Below are positions 1-8,796 of a DNA stretch of 64,000 nt, piece after piece (within the stretch, counting starts at the first letter, position 1; each line of letters starts with the position of its first letter). The translations under genes and the position numbers were made by a program. Under the pieces are notes generated by a model, which made no database searches, was not told the origin of the DNA, and saw only the letters and a program-made list of their open reading frames with translations. This DNA comes from Methylorubrum rhodesianum (GTDB lineage: Bacteria > Pseudomonadota > Alphaproteobacteria > Rhizobiales > Beijerinckiaceae), in NCBI RefSeq assembly GCF_014199985.1, contig NZ_JACHOS010000021.1, positions 43,069 to 107,068 on the forward strand, in the 5' to 3' direction.

Positions 1-467
<467 letters not shown>

Positions 468-670
468 CGGGATCCTCGGAGCACCTCCGTTCCGGTCGCG
501 GAGGTCGCCTTGCGTGCCGGGCGCGCGGGCGCCCCTCGTTCAGGGTGGAGGTATAGGCGGTATCCGGCAAAAAGAAGAAGCGTGGCCGTTCGGTTCCATC
601 CTGCGTCCGGCGCATTCCTCCGGCGAGGCACGGCACGGGCCGGTTTGGTGCTGAGAAGGGGGGACGGGCG

Positions 671-850
671 CTAGCCCTTGTCCGCCGGCCGCGAAGTCGG
701 CGCGGGCTCCGGGCCGGCATCGGGACCGGATTCCGGGCCGGTATCGGGCATATCGTCGGCCCGGCCCCGGGCCTGTGCCTTCCGGCGGCGCAGGTTGTCG
801 CGCAGGGCTGCCTTCAGCCGCGCCGCGCGCTCGTCGTCCTTGGTCGCCAT
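671..850 (-). CDS. small charged hypothetical protein
   Basis: This is a 59-residue protein starting MATKDDERAARLKAALRDNL. The first 30 residues are a highly basic, probably helical segment with the RLKAALRDNLRRRKAQ pattern seen in many tiny alphaproteobacterial proteins. The C-terminal half is a low-complexity Pro/Gly/Glu/Asp tail. I recognise no domain. The frame stays open upstream of this ATG, but the upstream part is low-quality sequence and the downstream start matches the helix. It lies on the same strand as murA, about 200 bases upstream of it. Function is unknown. Confidence 0.6.
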   Translation of the reverse strand: MATKDDERAARLKAALRDNLRRRKAQARGRADDMPDTGPESGPDAGPEPAPTSRPADKG

Positions 851-1195
851 CGCACCCGTTCCGACTCCAATCCCGTCTCTGGACCGCCTCGCCGTTGAGG
901 GCGCGGGCAGCGCGCGAGGGCGTATCCCGGATTCGCAGCCTTCGCCAGCGCATGGGGCCGTCGCCCGAGCCGCCGCCTTCGTCTCGCCGGAGGCAGCGGC
1001 CGGGCCGCGATTCGCGCCGCGACCCTTCGTCACCGGAGACTCTGCCCGGACCGGAAATCGGGTTGCGGCCGCCCGCTCCTGAGGACACCAGCGGCAGCGT
1101 TGCGCCAAGGAAGGTCCCATGGTCAGGCGCGGATACGGACAAGATTGCGCCGGTGTTCGGGCCGGTGCAAAGCCGGCGCAAAGCAGGAATGTCTC

Positions 1196-1210
1196 GAACT
1201 CACCTTGAAC
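1196..1210. promoter_or_regulatory. GAAC-N7-GAAC motif (LexA-box-like)
   Basis: GAAC at 1196-1199 and GAAC at 1207-1210 are separated by exactly seven bases. That is the known form of the alphaproteobacterial LexA box (GTTC-N7-GTTC read on the other strand). The second half overlaps the putative -35 at 1205-1210. Eight fixed bases occur by chance about once per 65 kb per strand, so the match alone is weak. Confidence 0.3.
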
Positions 1211-1233
1211 CAGTTCGAAAATACCTCCTATCT
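1205..1233 (+). promoter_or_regulatory. candidate hemA promoter
   Basis: TTGAAC at 1205-1210, a 17-base spacer and CTATCT at 1228-1233 resemble a sigma-70 type -35/-10 pair. It lies about 230 bases upstream of the chosen hemA start, which would imply a long leader. Confidence 0.35.
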
Positions 1234-1462
1234 TGCAGCCACAGCGGCGCCGGCGAGGGACCCGTCCCGGGAAACGGCAGGAGCCGCCGGTTGGACGATG
1301 ACGCGCGGCCGAGCCGCGCCGCTCTCCGGGGGGCTGAACCTTGGGAGATCACCGCCCGGCTGCGAACGGTTCGGCAACGCTCTTCGGGGCGGCGCGAACC
1401 CGAATTCTTTACCCGAGGCGTCCCAAGAAGAACGCCCGGCCAGCCGAAAGCGTCGAGGACGG

Positions 1463-2851
1463 ATGCCCGTGAACCTGATGCCCGTGAACGCTGCCGACAG
1501 CGCCACCCCGCCCGACGAGTCGATCGTGGGCGGCGATGGCGGCGTGGACGAGACCGGAGTAAGCAACGGCCGGGCCAGATTCGAGCGTCCGTCGGTCCGC
1601 CCCGCCGGACCGCGCACGGATTACGACGGTCATTTCCGCGCGGCCCTCGACCGGCTGCACAGCGAGCGCCGCTACCGCGTCTTCGCCGATATCGAGCGCA
1701 TCTCGGGCCGCTTCCCGCAGGCGACGTGGCGGCGGCCGGAGGGCGGCAGCCGCGAGATCACGGTTTGGTGCTCCAACGACTATCTCGGCATGGGCCAGCA
1801 CCCGGAGGTCGTCGGTGCCCTGACGCAGACGGCCGCCCGCTGCGGCGTCGGCGCCGGCGGTACCCGCAACATCGCCGGCAACAACTCGCCGCTGGTCGAT
1901 CTGGAGCGTGAACTCGCCGACCTCCACGGCAAGGAGGCGGGCCTCGTCTTCACCTCGGGCTACGTCTCGAACCAGGCCGGCATCTCGACGATCGCCAAGC
2001 TGCTCCCGAACTGCCTGATCCTGTCGGACGCCTTCAACCACAACTCGATGATCGAGGGCGTGCGCCATTCCGGCTGCGAGAAGCGCGTCTTCCGCCACAA
2101 CGACCTCGAGCATCTCGAGCAGCTGCTTGCCGAGGCCGGCGACCGTCCCAAGCTGATCGCCTTCGAGTCCGTCTACTCGATGGACGGCGACGTGGCGCCG
2201 ATCGCGGCGATCTGCGACCTCGCCGACGCCTACGGTGCCATGACCTATCTCGACGAGGTCCACGCCGTCGGCCTCTACGGCGAGCGCGGCGCCGGCATCG
2301 CCGAGCGCGACGGCGTGATGCACCGGGTCGACGTGATCGAGGGCACGCTCGCCAAGGGATTCGGCTGCGTCGGCGGCTACATCACCGGCTCGGGCGTGCT
2401 GTGCGACGCGGTCCGCAGCCACGCGGCCGGCTTCATCTTCACCACCGCCCTGCCGCCGGCCGTGGCGGCGGCGGCGCGGGCCTCGGTGCGCTACCTCAAG
2501 CGCTCGAAGACCGAGCGCGAGGCGCATCAGCGCCAGGCCGCCCGCACCAAGGCGGCGTTGGAGGCCGCCGGTCTGCCGGTGCTGCACACCGAGACCCATA
2601 TCGTGCCGCTGATGGTGGGCGATGCCGAGCTGTGCAAGGCGGCGGCCGACCACCTGCTGGAGCACCACGACATCTACATCCAGCCGATCAACTACCCCAC
2701 CGTCCCGCGCGGCACCGAACGGCTGCGCATCACGCCCTCACCCTTCCACGACGACGAGCGCATCGGGGCGCTGACCGCGGCGCTGGTCGAGACCTGGGAC
2801 ACGCTGGACCTGCCGCGGGCCGGGACGGTGTTCGCGGCCGCCGCGGAATAG
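1463..2851 (+). CDS. hemA: 5-aminolevulinate synthase
   Basis: This PLP enzyme condenses glycine with succinyl-CoA to 5-aminolevulinate, the first step of haem, cobalamin and bacteriochlorophyll synthesis by the C4 route typical of Alphaproteobacteria. Visible motifs are WCSNDYLGMGQ, GAGGTRNIAGNN, DEVHAVGLYGERGAG and GTLAKGFGCVGG, whose lysine binds PLP. The conserved core (YDGHFRAALDRLHSERRYR) begins about 53 residues after the chosen ATG. The product of 462 residues is therefore longer than the usual 400-410 by an N-terminal extension. The start lies in a direct repeat (atgcccgtgaac at 1463 and 1478), so the second ATG or a start nearer the core is also possible. The enzyme call is secure and the start is not. 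Confidence 0.93.
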   Translation: MPVNLMPVNAADSATPPDESIVGGDGGVDETGVSNGRARFERPSVRPAGPRTDYDGHFRAALDRLHSERRYRVFADIERISGRFPQATWRRPEGGSREITVWCSNDYLGMGQHPEVVGALTQTAARCGVGAGGTRNIAGNNSPLVDLERELADLHGKEAGLVFTSGYVSNQAGISTIAKLLPNCLILSDAFNHNSMIEGVRHSGCEKRVFRHNDLEHLEQLLAEAGDRPKLIAFESVYSMDGDVAPIAAICDLADAYGAMTYLDEVHAVGLYGERGAGIAERDGVMHRVDVIEGTLAKGFGCVGGYITGSGVLCDAVRSHAAGFIFTTALPPAVAAAARASVRYLKRSKTEREAHQRQAARTKAALEAAGLPVLHTETHIVPLMVGDAELCKAAADHLLEHHDIYIQPINYPTVPRGTERLRITPSPFHDDERIGALTAALVETWDTLDLPRAGTVFAAAAE

Positions 2852-2889
2852 CCTTTTCGCCGGGGACGCGGCACCGCTACACTGGCCGC

Positions 2890-3457
2890 ATGGCCCCGGC
2901 CTTCGATCGCACCCGTCTCCTCCAGGCCCTCGAACTCCTCGGCGCGGACCTGTCCGCGCGGGGCCTGTTCGTGGAACTGGCGGTCTACGGCGGTGGGGCG
3001 CTGATGCTGTAATTCGCTTGGCGGCGCGGCACCGATGACGTGGATGCCGTTGTCCGAGAGGGATTCGACGAGGCGGCGCTCGCGCCCTCCGTCGGTCGCG
3101 TCGCGGAGCAACTGAGCCTTCAGCCCGACTGGCTCAACAACGCCGTCGGCCGGTTCACGCCGCTGGACGAGGACGAGTCCCTCTTCACGGGGGCTGGCCT
3201 CTATCCGGCCGAGGGACCCCCCGGGCCTGCGGGCCTTTCTCGCCACGTCCCGCTACCTCCTCGCCATGAAGCTGCACGCGTTGCAGAACCTCGACCGGGG
3301 TGATCGGGATCTGCGCGACGCGCGGCAGCTTGCGGCCCATCTCGGCATCCGCGACGCGGCGGCCCTGCATGAGCTGTACCTGTCCGTCTACGACGAGGCG
3401 CCGTCCGACGAGGCCAGCCTGCGCTTCCGGTCGGTCCTTCGGGAGAGTCCGCAATGA
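2890..3457 (+). pseudogene. broken nucleotidyltransferase-like gene (DUF6036/AbiEii type)
   Basis: The reading frame begins MAPAFDRTRLLQALELLGAD and contains AVYGGGALML, then FAWRRGTDDVDAVV. These are the GG...RxTxDxD motifs of the minimal nucleotidyltransferase fold seen in DUF6036/AbiEii-like proteins. Two lesions are visible. The first is an in-frame TAA at 3010-3012, inside the GG/DxD region, which one C-to-T change from CAA would explain. The second is a +1 shift in a run of six C at 3217-3222, after which LRAFLATSRYLLAMKLHALQ continues in the next frame to 3457. Removing one C restores one frame. Its end overlaps the next ATG by four bases (ATGA), a sign of former translational coupling. 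Family assignment is moderate and the decay is directly visible. Confidence 0.75.
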
Positions 3458-3921
3458 GGCCCGCCTGCCTGCGCGAGGTGGTGGAGCGGGCGCGTGCGGA
3501 CGGTGACTGGAATCACCACCTGCAGAACTTCCTCGATGCCTTCTATCGGCACGACGGTGACATCACGGTGCAGAGCGCGATGATCGCCGAGGACCCCGGC
3601 TTCCTCGGAGAGGCCCGGCCCGACGCCTTCCTCGGCGGGGTCGGCGAGCACCTCGCCCGGCGCTGGCGGTTGCCGGCCATTCCGGCCTGGGTGCGGCCCG
3701 AGGCGCGCTACCTCGACAAGGCGATGTTCGTCCCCGACGAGCGCAACCTGCGCAATTACCTGCTCTGCGTCAGTCCGGTCTCGTTCCGACCCCGCCTGAT
3801 CTTCACGGGGCCGGACCCGCTCCAGCGCGCCCGCTTCCCCTACCATCGCGGCGTGATCCGGATGCCCCTGACCTTTCCGCAGGGACCAGCGGCCACGGCC
3901 CTCTTCGACGCGAAGCGGTGA
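3454..3921 (+). CDS. hypothetical protein, partner of the broken nucleotidyltransferase gene
   Basis: An intact 155-residue protein whose ATG overlaps the stop of the preceding pseudogene by four bases, so the two formed a coupled cistron pair. It begins MRPACLREVVERARADGDWN and has no signal peptide or membrane segment. Aromatic and charged residues are spread as in a soluble alpha/beta protein. I do not recognise the family. Such genes often travel with DUF6036-like nucleotidyltransferases, possibly as two-gene stress or defence-like cassettes, but that role is inferred from arrangement only. It has remained open although its upstream partner is broken. Confidence 0.65.
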   Translation: MRPACLREVVERARADGDWNHHLQNFLDAFYRHDGDITVQSAMIAEDPGFLGEARPDAFLGGVGEHLARRWRLPAIPAWVRPEARYLDKAMFVPDERNLRNYLLCVSPVSFRPRLIFTGPDPLQRARFPYHRGVIRMPLTFPQGPAATALFDAKR

Positions 3922-3928
3922 GCGGCCT

Positions 3929-4459
3929 TCAGCGCCGCTTGCCCTCGCTCGGCCAGCCATGGGCCGCGGCCGCCTTCTCGACCTTCTCCTTGAGCTGCGG
4001 CATCAGCGTGCCCATCCATTGCTGCATGCCGGTCAGCATGGCCTGGCTCAATTGCGGCTGCGCCTTGACGAGGTTCTTGCCCGCCGGCGTGCCGTAGAAG
4101 GCCGCGACCGCCTTCAGATCCTCCTTCGAGAGCACCGAGGCGAAGCTGAGGGCCTGGACCGCCAGCAGGTCGTCGTAATGCTCGGAGAGGGTCGGCAGGA
4201 CCACCTCGTTCACCATCACCTGAGCCTTCGCCGGGTCCGTGATGCCCATCTGCTGCATCACGCCAGCCATCGGCGCCTTCATCGCCGCCAGCACCGCGGC
4301 CCGGTCGCCCTGCGCGGCGGCGACGACCTCGCGGGCGGCGGCCAAACGCTCCGGATCGGCGCTCACCTGCGGCACGGCGGGTTTTCCGGGGGCCTGTGCC
4401 AGAGCCGGTGCCCCGAGCAGACCGAGACAGATGAACCCGTACAGTGCGACCGTCCGCAT
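3929..4459 (-). CDS. secreted DUF2059 domain protein
   Basis: A 176-residue protein starting with a clear Sec signal peptide (MRTVALYGFICLGLLGAPALA, cleavage likely after ALAQA). The mature part contains SFASVLSKEDLKAVAAFYGTPAGKNL, the helical signature of DUF2059. In this domain a conserved F/Y-E-D-L-K-A-V-A-A-F-Y segment is followed by a small-residue G-T-P-A-G-K turn. The protein is presumably periplasmic. The molecular role of the family is unknown. The gene is convergent with the preceding hypothetical gene and stands upstream of nothing obviously co-transcribed. Family call is confident. Confidence 0.85.
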   Translation of the reverse strand: MRTVALYGFICLGLLGAPALAQAPGKPAVPQVSADPERLAAAREVVAAAQGDRAAVLAAMKAPMAGVMQQMGITDPAKAQVMVNEVVLPTLSEHYDDLLAVQALSFASVLSKEDLKAVAAFYGTPAGKNLVKAQPQLSQAMLTGMQQWMGTLMPQLKEKVEKAAAAHGWPSEGKRR

Positions 4460-4540
4460 GATTCGCCCTTCCTTGTCGTTGCGCCGGGAAGAGGCGGCAA
4501 GCAGATCGCGATGTCCAGGCCCGATACCCGGCCCGCATCG

Positions 4541-5281
4541 TCAGAACGTGACGACGAGCCCATCCTCCGCCGCGATGTAGCCGTCCGGCGGATGGGCGAT
4601 CATCTCCGGGCTCATATGCGTGAGCATCAGCCGCTTCGGGCCGATCTCGGGCAGGTGTCGCTTCAGCGTCGCCCAATCGAGGTGGAACTTCACCGGACGC
4701 TCGACGGTGTAGCCCTCGGCGATCAGCAGGTCCGCCCCGTGGCCCACCGCGACGATGTCCTCGACCCACTCCGTGTCGCCGGTATAGCTGACGACCTTGC
4801 CAGCAGCCTCGATCCGAAGGGCGTGTGCGGGCGCGCCGGAGGGGTGGCGCATGGCGTAGGCGGTTGCGCGCACACCCCCGGTCTCGACCGGTCGGCCGGC
4901 CTCCATCTCCTCGACCACGACCCGGAACCGGCGCTCGGCCGTGCTGGAGCCGGGAAACAACACCTCCATGGCCGCCGGAAGGCGCTCGGCCGTCCCCGGC
5001 GGCCCGACGACGGTCAGCGGCTGCGTGCGTCCGCTGACGAGCTGTCCGTCGAGGATCAGCCACGGCAGGCCGCCGAAATGATCCCCGTGCAGATGGGTCA
5101 GGAAAACGGTGTGGATGCGGTTCGGCTCGACGCCGAAGCGCCGGATCGCGATCAGCGAGGAGGCGCCGCAATCGATGAGGAAGCCGCCTGGCAAATCCTC
5201 CGACGCATCGACGTGGAAGCAGGTGTGAAAGCGCCCGCCCGAGCCGAACGCGTCTCCGCAGCCGAGAACCTGGAGCCGCAT
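4541..5281 (-). CDS. metallo-beta-lactamase-fold hydrolase
   Basis: A 246-residue soluble protein with the metal-binding motif THLHGDHFGG near residues 62-71. A later Asp in SYTGDTEW and a His in LTHMSPEM would complete a two-metal site. The order of motifs and the start MRLQVLGCGDAFGSGGRF resemble the RNase Z/phosphodiesterase branch of the MBL superfamily, where the first strand reads L-G-x-G. The substrate cannot be told from sequence: RNA 3' ends, cyclic nucleotides or small esters are all possible. It has no signal peptide. Neighbours give no pathway hint. Confidence 0.85.
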   Translation of the reverse strand: MRLQVLGCGDAFGSGGRFHTCFHVDASEDLPGGFLIDCGASSLIAIRRFGVEPNRIHTVFLTHLHGDHFGGLPWLILDGQLVSGRTQPLTVVGPPGTAERLPAAMEVLFPGSSTAERRFRVVVEEMEAGRPVETGGVRATAYAMRHPSGAPAHALRIEAAGKVVSYTGDTEWVEDIVAVGHGADLLIAEGYTVERPVKFHLDWATLKRHLPEIGPKRLMLTHMSPEMIAHPPDGYIAAEDGLVVTF

Positions 5282-5676
5282 GGATCTCTCTCCTGTTACT
5301 TAATTCTTGCTCTCGCCCGTTGATCTCGGTCGCCGGGCCGGTGCGGCAATCGTCTCACACCGGATCCGGCCGGACTTGTCTCCCGTCGTCCGCGGGACGC
5401 GCCCCCGCTTCCGCCATCAGCAAGAGCGATGCCTCGAAGCCGAAGTCCATTTCCTCCGAGAAGCTGCTGTAAAAGCGGGAACTCGGGCTGCGATTTCGGG
5501 TCTAGCGGAGTAAGAGTGTTGTCGGGGTCTGGGTATGAGCGAGCACGATCCGATTTTGCGGCGAGAGTTTCGAGGTAAAATCCAACCTCTTCGCGCCGGA
5601 TACGGTATCCGGCATCCGCGAAGGCCCCGGCGTCCCGGCGCATGACCGCGGATCTGCCAGGTCTCTTTCCTGATCC
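5282..5676. other. intergenic region with a 19-base palindrome
   Basis: No supported gene lies here. The stretch separates divergent genes (hydrolase on minus, LuxR-type regulator on plus) and should hold both promoters. The only strong element is the inverted repeat at 5595-5613. Confidence 0.5.
5595..5613. promoter_or_regulatory. 19-base perfect inverted repeat, candidate LuxR-type operator
   Basis: Arms gccggatac (5595-5603) and gtatccggc (5605-5613) are perfect reverse complements around one central G. The size fits a LuxR-type HTH binding box. It lies 63 bases before the start of a gene encoding such a regulator, so autoregulation is a reasonable inference. Confidence 0.45.
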
Positions 5677-6825
5677 ATGACGATCCATCCCCGCTCCATT
5701 CCCCCCATCCTCCGCTCGGCCTCGATCGAGCCGGCCGCCCTGTCGCCGCAGGGCGAGGCGTTGATCGACCGGATCTACGAGGCGGCGGCTTTGCCCGAGC
5801 TGTGGCGCGAGGTGCTGGTCGGCCTCGCCCGGTTCGCCGGGGCACAGGAGGCGGTGCTGATCGTCTCGACCGGAACGCAGTATCGCGACGTCGTGACGAC
5901 TTCGCCGGAATTCGATGCGCTGGTGTCCGATCACTTGCGCTTTCCGGGCAATGTCCGCACGGAGCGGCTGCTGGAGTTGCGCCATCCCGGCTTCCTCATC
6001 GACCTCGACGTCGTGACCGAGGAGGAGATCGCGACGCTTCCGCTCTATCAGGACTTCCTGATCCCCCGGGGGTACGGCGCCGGCACCGCGACGACCGTCA
6101 TGGTCCCGAGCGGCGACAGCGTGATCGTCCATTGCGAGCGCGCCCGCGCCGAGGGCGATTTCGATCCACAGACCCTGGCCACTCTCAACGGCTTGCGCCC
6201 CCATCTCGCACGGGCGGCCCTGCTCTCCGCGCGCCTGGAGATGGAGAGGGTCGCCACCACCACGCGGACGCTCGAAGCGCTCGGCCTGCCCGCCGCGGTG
6301 CTCGGGAGCGGCGGCCGGGTCATCGGCGCCAATCCGTCCCTGGTGGCGATGATGCCCCATACGCTCAGCGATCAGCCCTCGCGGCTCGCCGTGGTCGATC
6401 CGGCCGCCGACAGGCTGCTGCGCGAGGCGCTGACCCGGTCTGGCCAGGGAAGCGAGAGGGCGGTGCGCTCGATCCCGATCGCTGCCAGCGGCGAGCGCCC
6501 GCCGGTGATCCTTCACCTCGTGCCGATCCGCGGTGCGGCTCACGACGTCTTCACCGGGGCGCGCTTTGTGCTGATCGCCACGCCCGTCACGGCCCAGGAT
6601 GTGCCGAGCGCCGATGTCGTTCAGGGCCTGTTCGACCTGACGCCGGGGGAGGCCCGGCTCGCCACCCTGATCGCCGCGGGCGACGCGCCGGCGCCGGCGG
6701 CCGCCAAGCTCGGCATCACCCCCAGCACCGCCCGGTCGGTGCTGAAGCGGGTCTTCCAGAAGACCGGCGTGTCGCGCCAGGCCGAGCTGGTCGGCCTGCT
6801 TGCCGGACGGGCACTGCGCGAATAG
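5677..6825 (+). CDS. LuxR-type helix-turn-helix transcriptional regulator
   Basis: A 382-residue regulator. The last 65 residues (LTPGEARLATLIAAG, then a recognition helix around ITPSTARSVLKRVFQKTGVS, ending RQAELVGLLAG) are a GerE/LuxR-type HTH that binds DNA as a dimer. The N-terminal 300 residues look like a PAS/GAF-like sensor region, including LEALGLPAAVLGSGGRVIGANPS around residue 205. There is no receiver aspartate, so control is probably by ligand rather than phosphorylation. The gene is monocistronic and divergent from the hydrolase. A 19-base palindrome sits just upstream. The signal it senses is unknown. Confidence 0.85.
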   Translation: MTIHPRSIPPILRSASIEPAALSPQGEALIDRIYEAAALPELWREVLVGLARFAGAQEAVLIVSTGTQYRDVVTTSPEFDALVSDHLRFPGNVRTERLLELRHPGFLIDLDVVTEEEIATLPLYQDFLIPRGYGAGTATTVMVPSGDSVIVHCERARAEGDFDPQTLATLNGLRPHLARAALLSARLEMERVATTTRTLEALGLPAAVLGSGGRVIGANPSLVAMMPHTLSDQPSRLAVVDPAADRLLREALTRSGQGSERAVRSIPIAASGERPPVILHLVPIRGAAHDVFTGARFVLIATPVTAQDVPSADVVQGLFDLTPGEARLATLIAAGDAPAPAAAKLGITPSTARSVLKRVFQKTGVSRQAELVGLLAGRALRE

Positions 6826-6868
6826 CGGCGGATGCGCGGACCGATACTCAGCTATCCAGTCGGCAAAC

Positions 6869-6903
6869 TCGCAACTTCCAAAAAACCGCTCTATAAGCCC
6901 GGC
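6869..6903 (+). promoter_or_regulatory. candidate promoter of the DAHP synthase gene
   Basis: A -10 like TATAAG at 6892-6897 lies 65 bases before the ATG. The hexamer 17 bases further up (tcgcaa, 6869-6874) is a poor -35. The 13-base block ctataagcccggc (6891-6903) is repeated exactly at the ndk promoter, which strengthens the call. Confidence 0.5.
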
Positions 6904-6962
6904 TTCGCGCGAGGCGGGAGGGCCCGCGCGCATCACCCGAGCGGGTGAGCGGAGAGAGTATC

Positions 6963-8345
6963 ATGGCCGAGCGGTGGACCCCGAAAACCTGGCGCAACCT
7001 GCCGATCCAGCAGGTCCCGTCCTATCCGGACGCGGGCGCTCTCCAGGCCGTCGAGGCGCAGCTTGCGAGCTTTCCGCCGCTGGTGTTTGCCGGTGAGGCG
7101 CGCAAGCTGAAATCCGCGCTGGCGCGCGTCGGCGCGGGCGAAGCCTTCCTGCTGCAGGGCGGCGACTGCGCCGAGAGCTTCGACGAGCACTCGGCCGACA
7201 ACATCCGCGACTTCTTCCGCGTCTTCCTGCAGATGGCGATGGTGCTCACCTTCGCGGGCGGCTCGCCCGTGGTGAAGGTCGGACGCATCGCCGGGCAGTT
7301 CGCCAAGCCGCGTTCCTCGCCGACCGAGACGCTGGAGGGTGTGTCGCTGCCGAGCTACCGCGGCGACATCATCAACGGCCTGACCTTCACGGAAGAGGCC
7401 CGGATTCCCGATCCGAGGCGCCAGCTCGAGGCCTACCGGCAGTCGGCGGCGACGCTGAATCTGCTGCGGGCCTTCGCCACCGGCGGCTACGCCAATCTCG
7501 AGAACGCGCATCGCTGGATGCTCGGCTTCGTGAAGGATTCGCCCCAATCCTCGCGCTACCGCGATGTCGCCGAGCGGATGTCGGACGCGCTCGACTTCAT
7601 GCGCGCCATCGGCATCAATCCGGAGACGCACCAGGAGGTCCGCACCACGGATTTCTACACCAGCCACGAGGCGCTGCTGCTCGGCTACGAGGAGGCGTTG
7701 ACCCGCGTCGATTCGACGAGCGGCGACTGGTACGCCACCTCCGGCCACATGCTCTGGATCGGCGACCGAACCCGCCAGCCGGACCACGCCCACGTGGAGT
7801 ACGCCCGCGGCATCAAGAACCCGATCGGTCTCAAGTGCGGCCCCTCGACGACCGCCGAGGGGCTGATCCGCCTGATCGACCTCCTCAACCCGGAGAACGA
7901 GGCGGGCCGGCTCAGCCTGATCTGCCGCTTCGGCGCGGACAAGGTCGGCGACCATCTCCCGGGGCTGATCCGCGCGGTGCGGCGCGAGGGCCGCAACGTC
8001 GTCTGGGTCTGCGACCCGATGCACGGCAACACCATCGCGGCGGGCCGCTACAAGACCCGGCCGTTCGAGCGGGTGATGCAGGAGATCGAGGGCTTCTTCG
8101 GCGTGCACCGCGCGGAGGGGACGATCGCCGGCGGCATCCACCTGGAGATGACCGGCAAGGACGTCACCGAATGCACCGGTGGCGCCCGGGCGCTGACGGC
8201 CGACGACCTGCAGGACCGCTACCACACCTACTGCGACCCGCGCCTCAACGCCGAGCAGGCGCTCGAAGTGGCGTTCCTCACGGCCGAGCTGGTGAAGCGC
8301 GAGCGCGCCGAGATCGAGCGCCCGCGCCTCGACGCGGCGGAGTAA
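6963..8345 (+). CDS. class II 3-deoxy-7-phosphoheptulonate synthase (DAHP synthase)
   Basis: This enzyme condenses PEP and erythrose 4-phosphate to DAHP, the entry step of the shikimate pathway for aromatic amino acids. The 460-residue product has the plant-type class II motifs: WRNLPIQQVPSYPD at the N-terminus, LLQGGDCAESFDEH (metal-binding Cys), IGLKCGPSTTAEGL, WVCDPMHGNT and GGIHLEMTGKDVTEC. The ATG at 6963 is preceded by ggagag six bases away. A GTG 18 bases earlier is in frame but has no such site. A good intrinsic terminator follows at 8372-8413, so the gene is probably monocistronic. Confidence 0.95.
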   Translation: MAERWTPKTWRNLPIQQVPSYPDAGALQAVEAQLASFPPLVFAGEARKLKSALARVGAGEAFLLQGGDCAESFDEHSADNIRDFFRVFLQMAMVLTFAGGSPVVKVGRIAGQFAKPRSSPTETLEGVSLPSYRGDIINGLTFTEEARIPDPRRQLEAYRQSAATLNLLRAFATGGYANLENAHRWMLGFVKDSPQSSRYRDVAERMSDALDFMRAIGINPETHQEVRTTDFYTSHEALLLGYEEALTRVDSTSGDWYATSGHMLWIGDRTRQPDHAHVEYARGIKNPIGLKCGPSTTAEGLIRLIDLLNPENEAGRLSLICRFGADKVGDHLPGLIRAVRREGRNVVWVCDPMHGNTIAAGRYKTRPFERVMQEIEGFFGVHRAEGTIAGGIHLEMTGKDVTECTGGARALTADDLQDRYHTYCDPRLNAEQALEVAFLTAELVKRERAEIERPRLDAAE

Positions 8346-8371
8346 CCTCGGCTCCGATCGAAAGCGGACAA

Positions 8372-8413
8372 GGCGGGTGCGATCGTGCAGGATCGCGCCC
8401 GCCCTTCTCGTTG
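8372..8413 (+). terminator. intrinsic terminator after the DAHP synthase gene
   Basis: A 13-base-pair stem (8372-8384 with 8391-8403, one G-U pair) around a six-base loop is followed by cttctcgtt. It lies 26 bases after the stop codon. Confidence 0.75.
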
Positions 8414-8571
8414 GGGCTCGCTCTCCTGCATGGTTTTGCATCGAGGGCTCCGCCATCGCGGCGTGGAGCCGACAAAAGAATCGGCGAAGCACCACATCGG
8501 CCCGCGTCAAGAATGTTTCTCGCGCCCAGGCTTGGTTATCATCCTCTTAAGCGATCGGCTTCGGAGGCGGC

Positions 8572-8787
8572 ATGGCGGTATCGGCGACCAGGAAGCGTTC
8601 TCGGATTCGCAGCCTCTGGCCGGGCTGGAAGCCGGGAATGCCCGCCGCTCTCCCGCCTCCGCTCGACCGGCGAACGGTCGAGCTGCACCCGATCGAGCCG
8701 GAGGGGCGCCTGCCGCCGCGCAGCCTCACCGCCAACGAACTCATCGCCATGGCTCGCACCGCCCGCGCCCGCCGTCTCGATCCGTGA
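8572..8787 (+). CDS. small hypothetical protein
   Basis: A 71-residue basic, proline-rich frame beginning MAVSATRKRSRIRSLWPGWK and ending in a helical segment (LTANELIAMARTARARRLD). Support comes from ggagg at 8563-8567 just before the ATG and from its fit between neighbouring genes without overlap. I recognise no domain. It could be a real small basic protein or a chance frame in GC-rich DNA. Confidence 0.4.
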   Translation: MAVSATRKRSRIRSLWPGWKPGMPAALPPPLDRRTVELHPIEPEGRLPPRSLTANELIAMARTARARRLDP

Positions 8788-8796
8788 GCGAGAGCT

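Larger units (their letters stand above)
851..1462. other. intergenic region, hemA upstream
   Basis: No supported gene lies in this 612-base stretch. Its only clear content is a candidate promoter near 1205-1233 overlapping a GAAC-N7-GAAC motif. The rest is GC-rich with no repeat that I can see. Confidence 0.5.
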
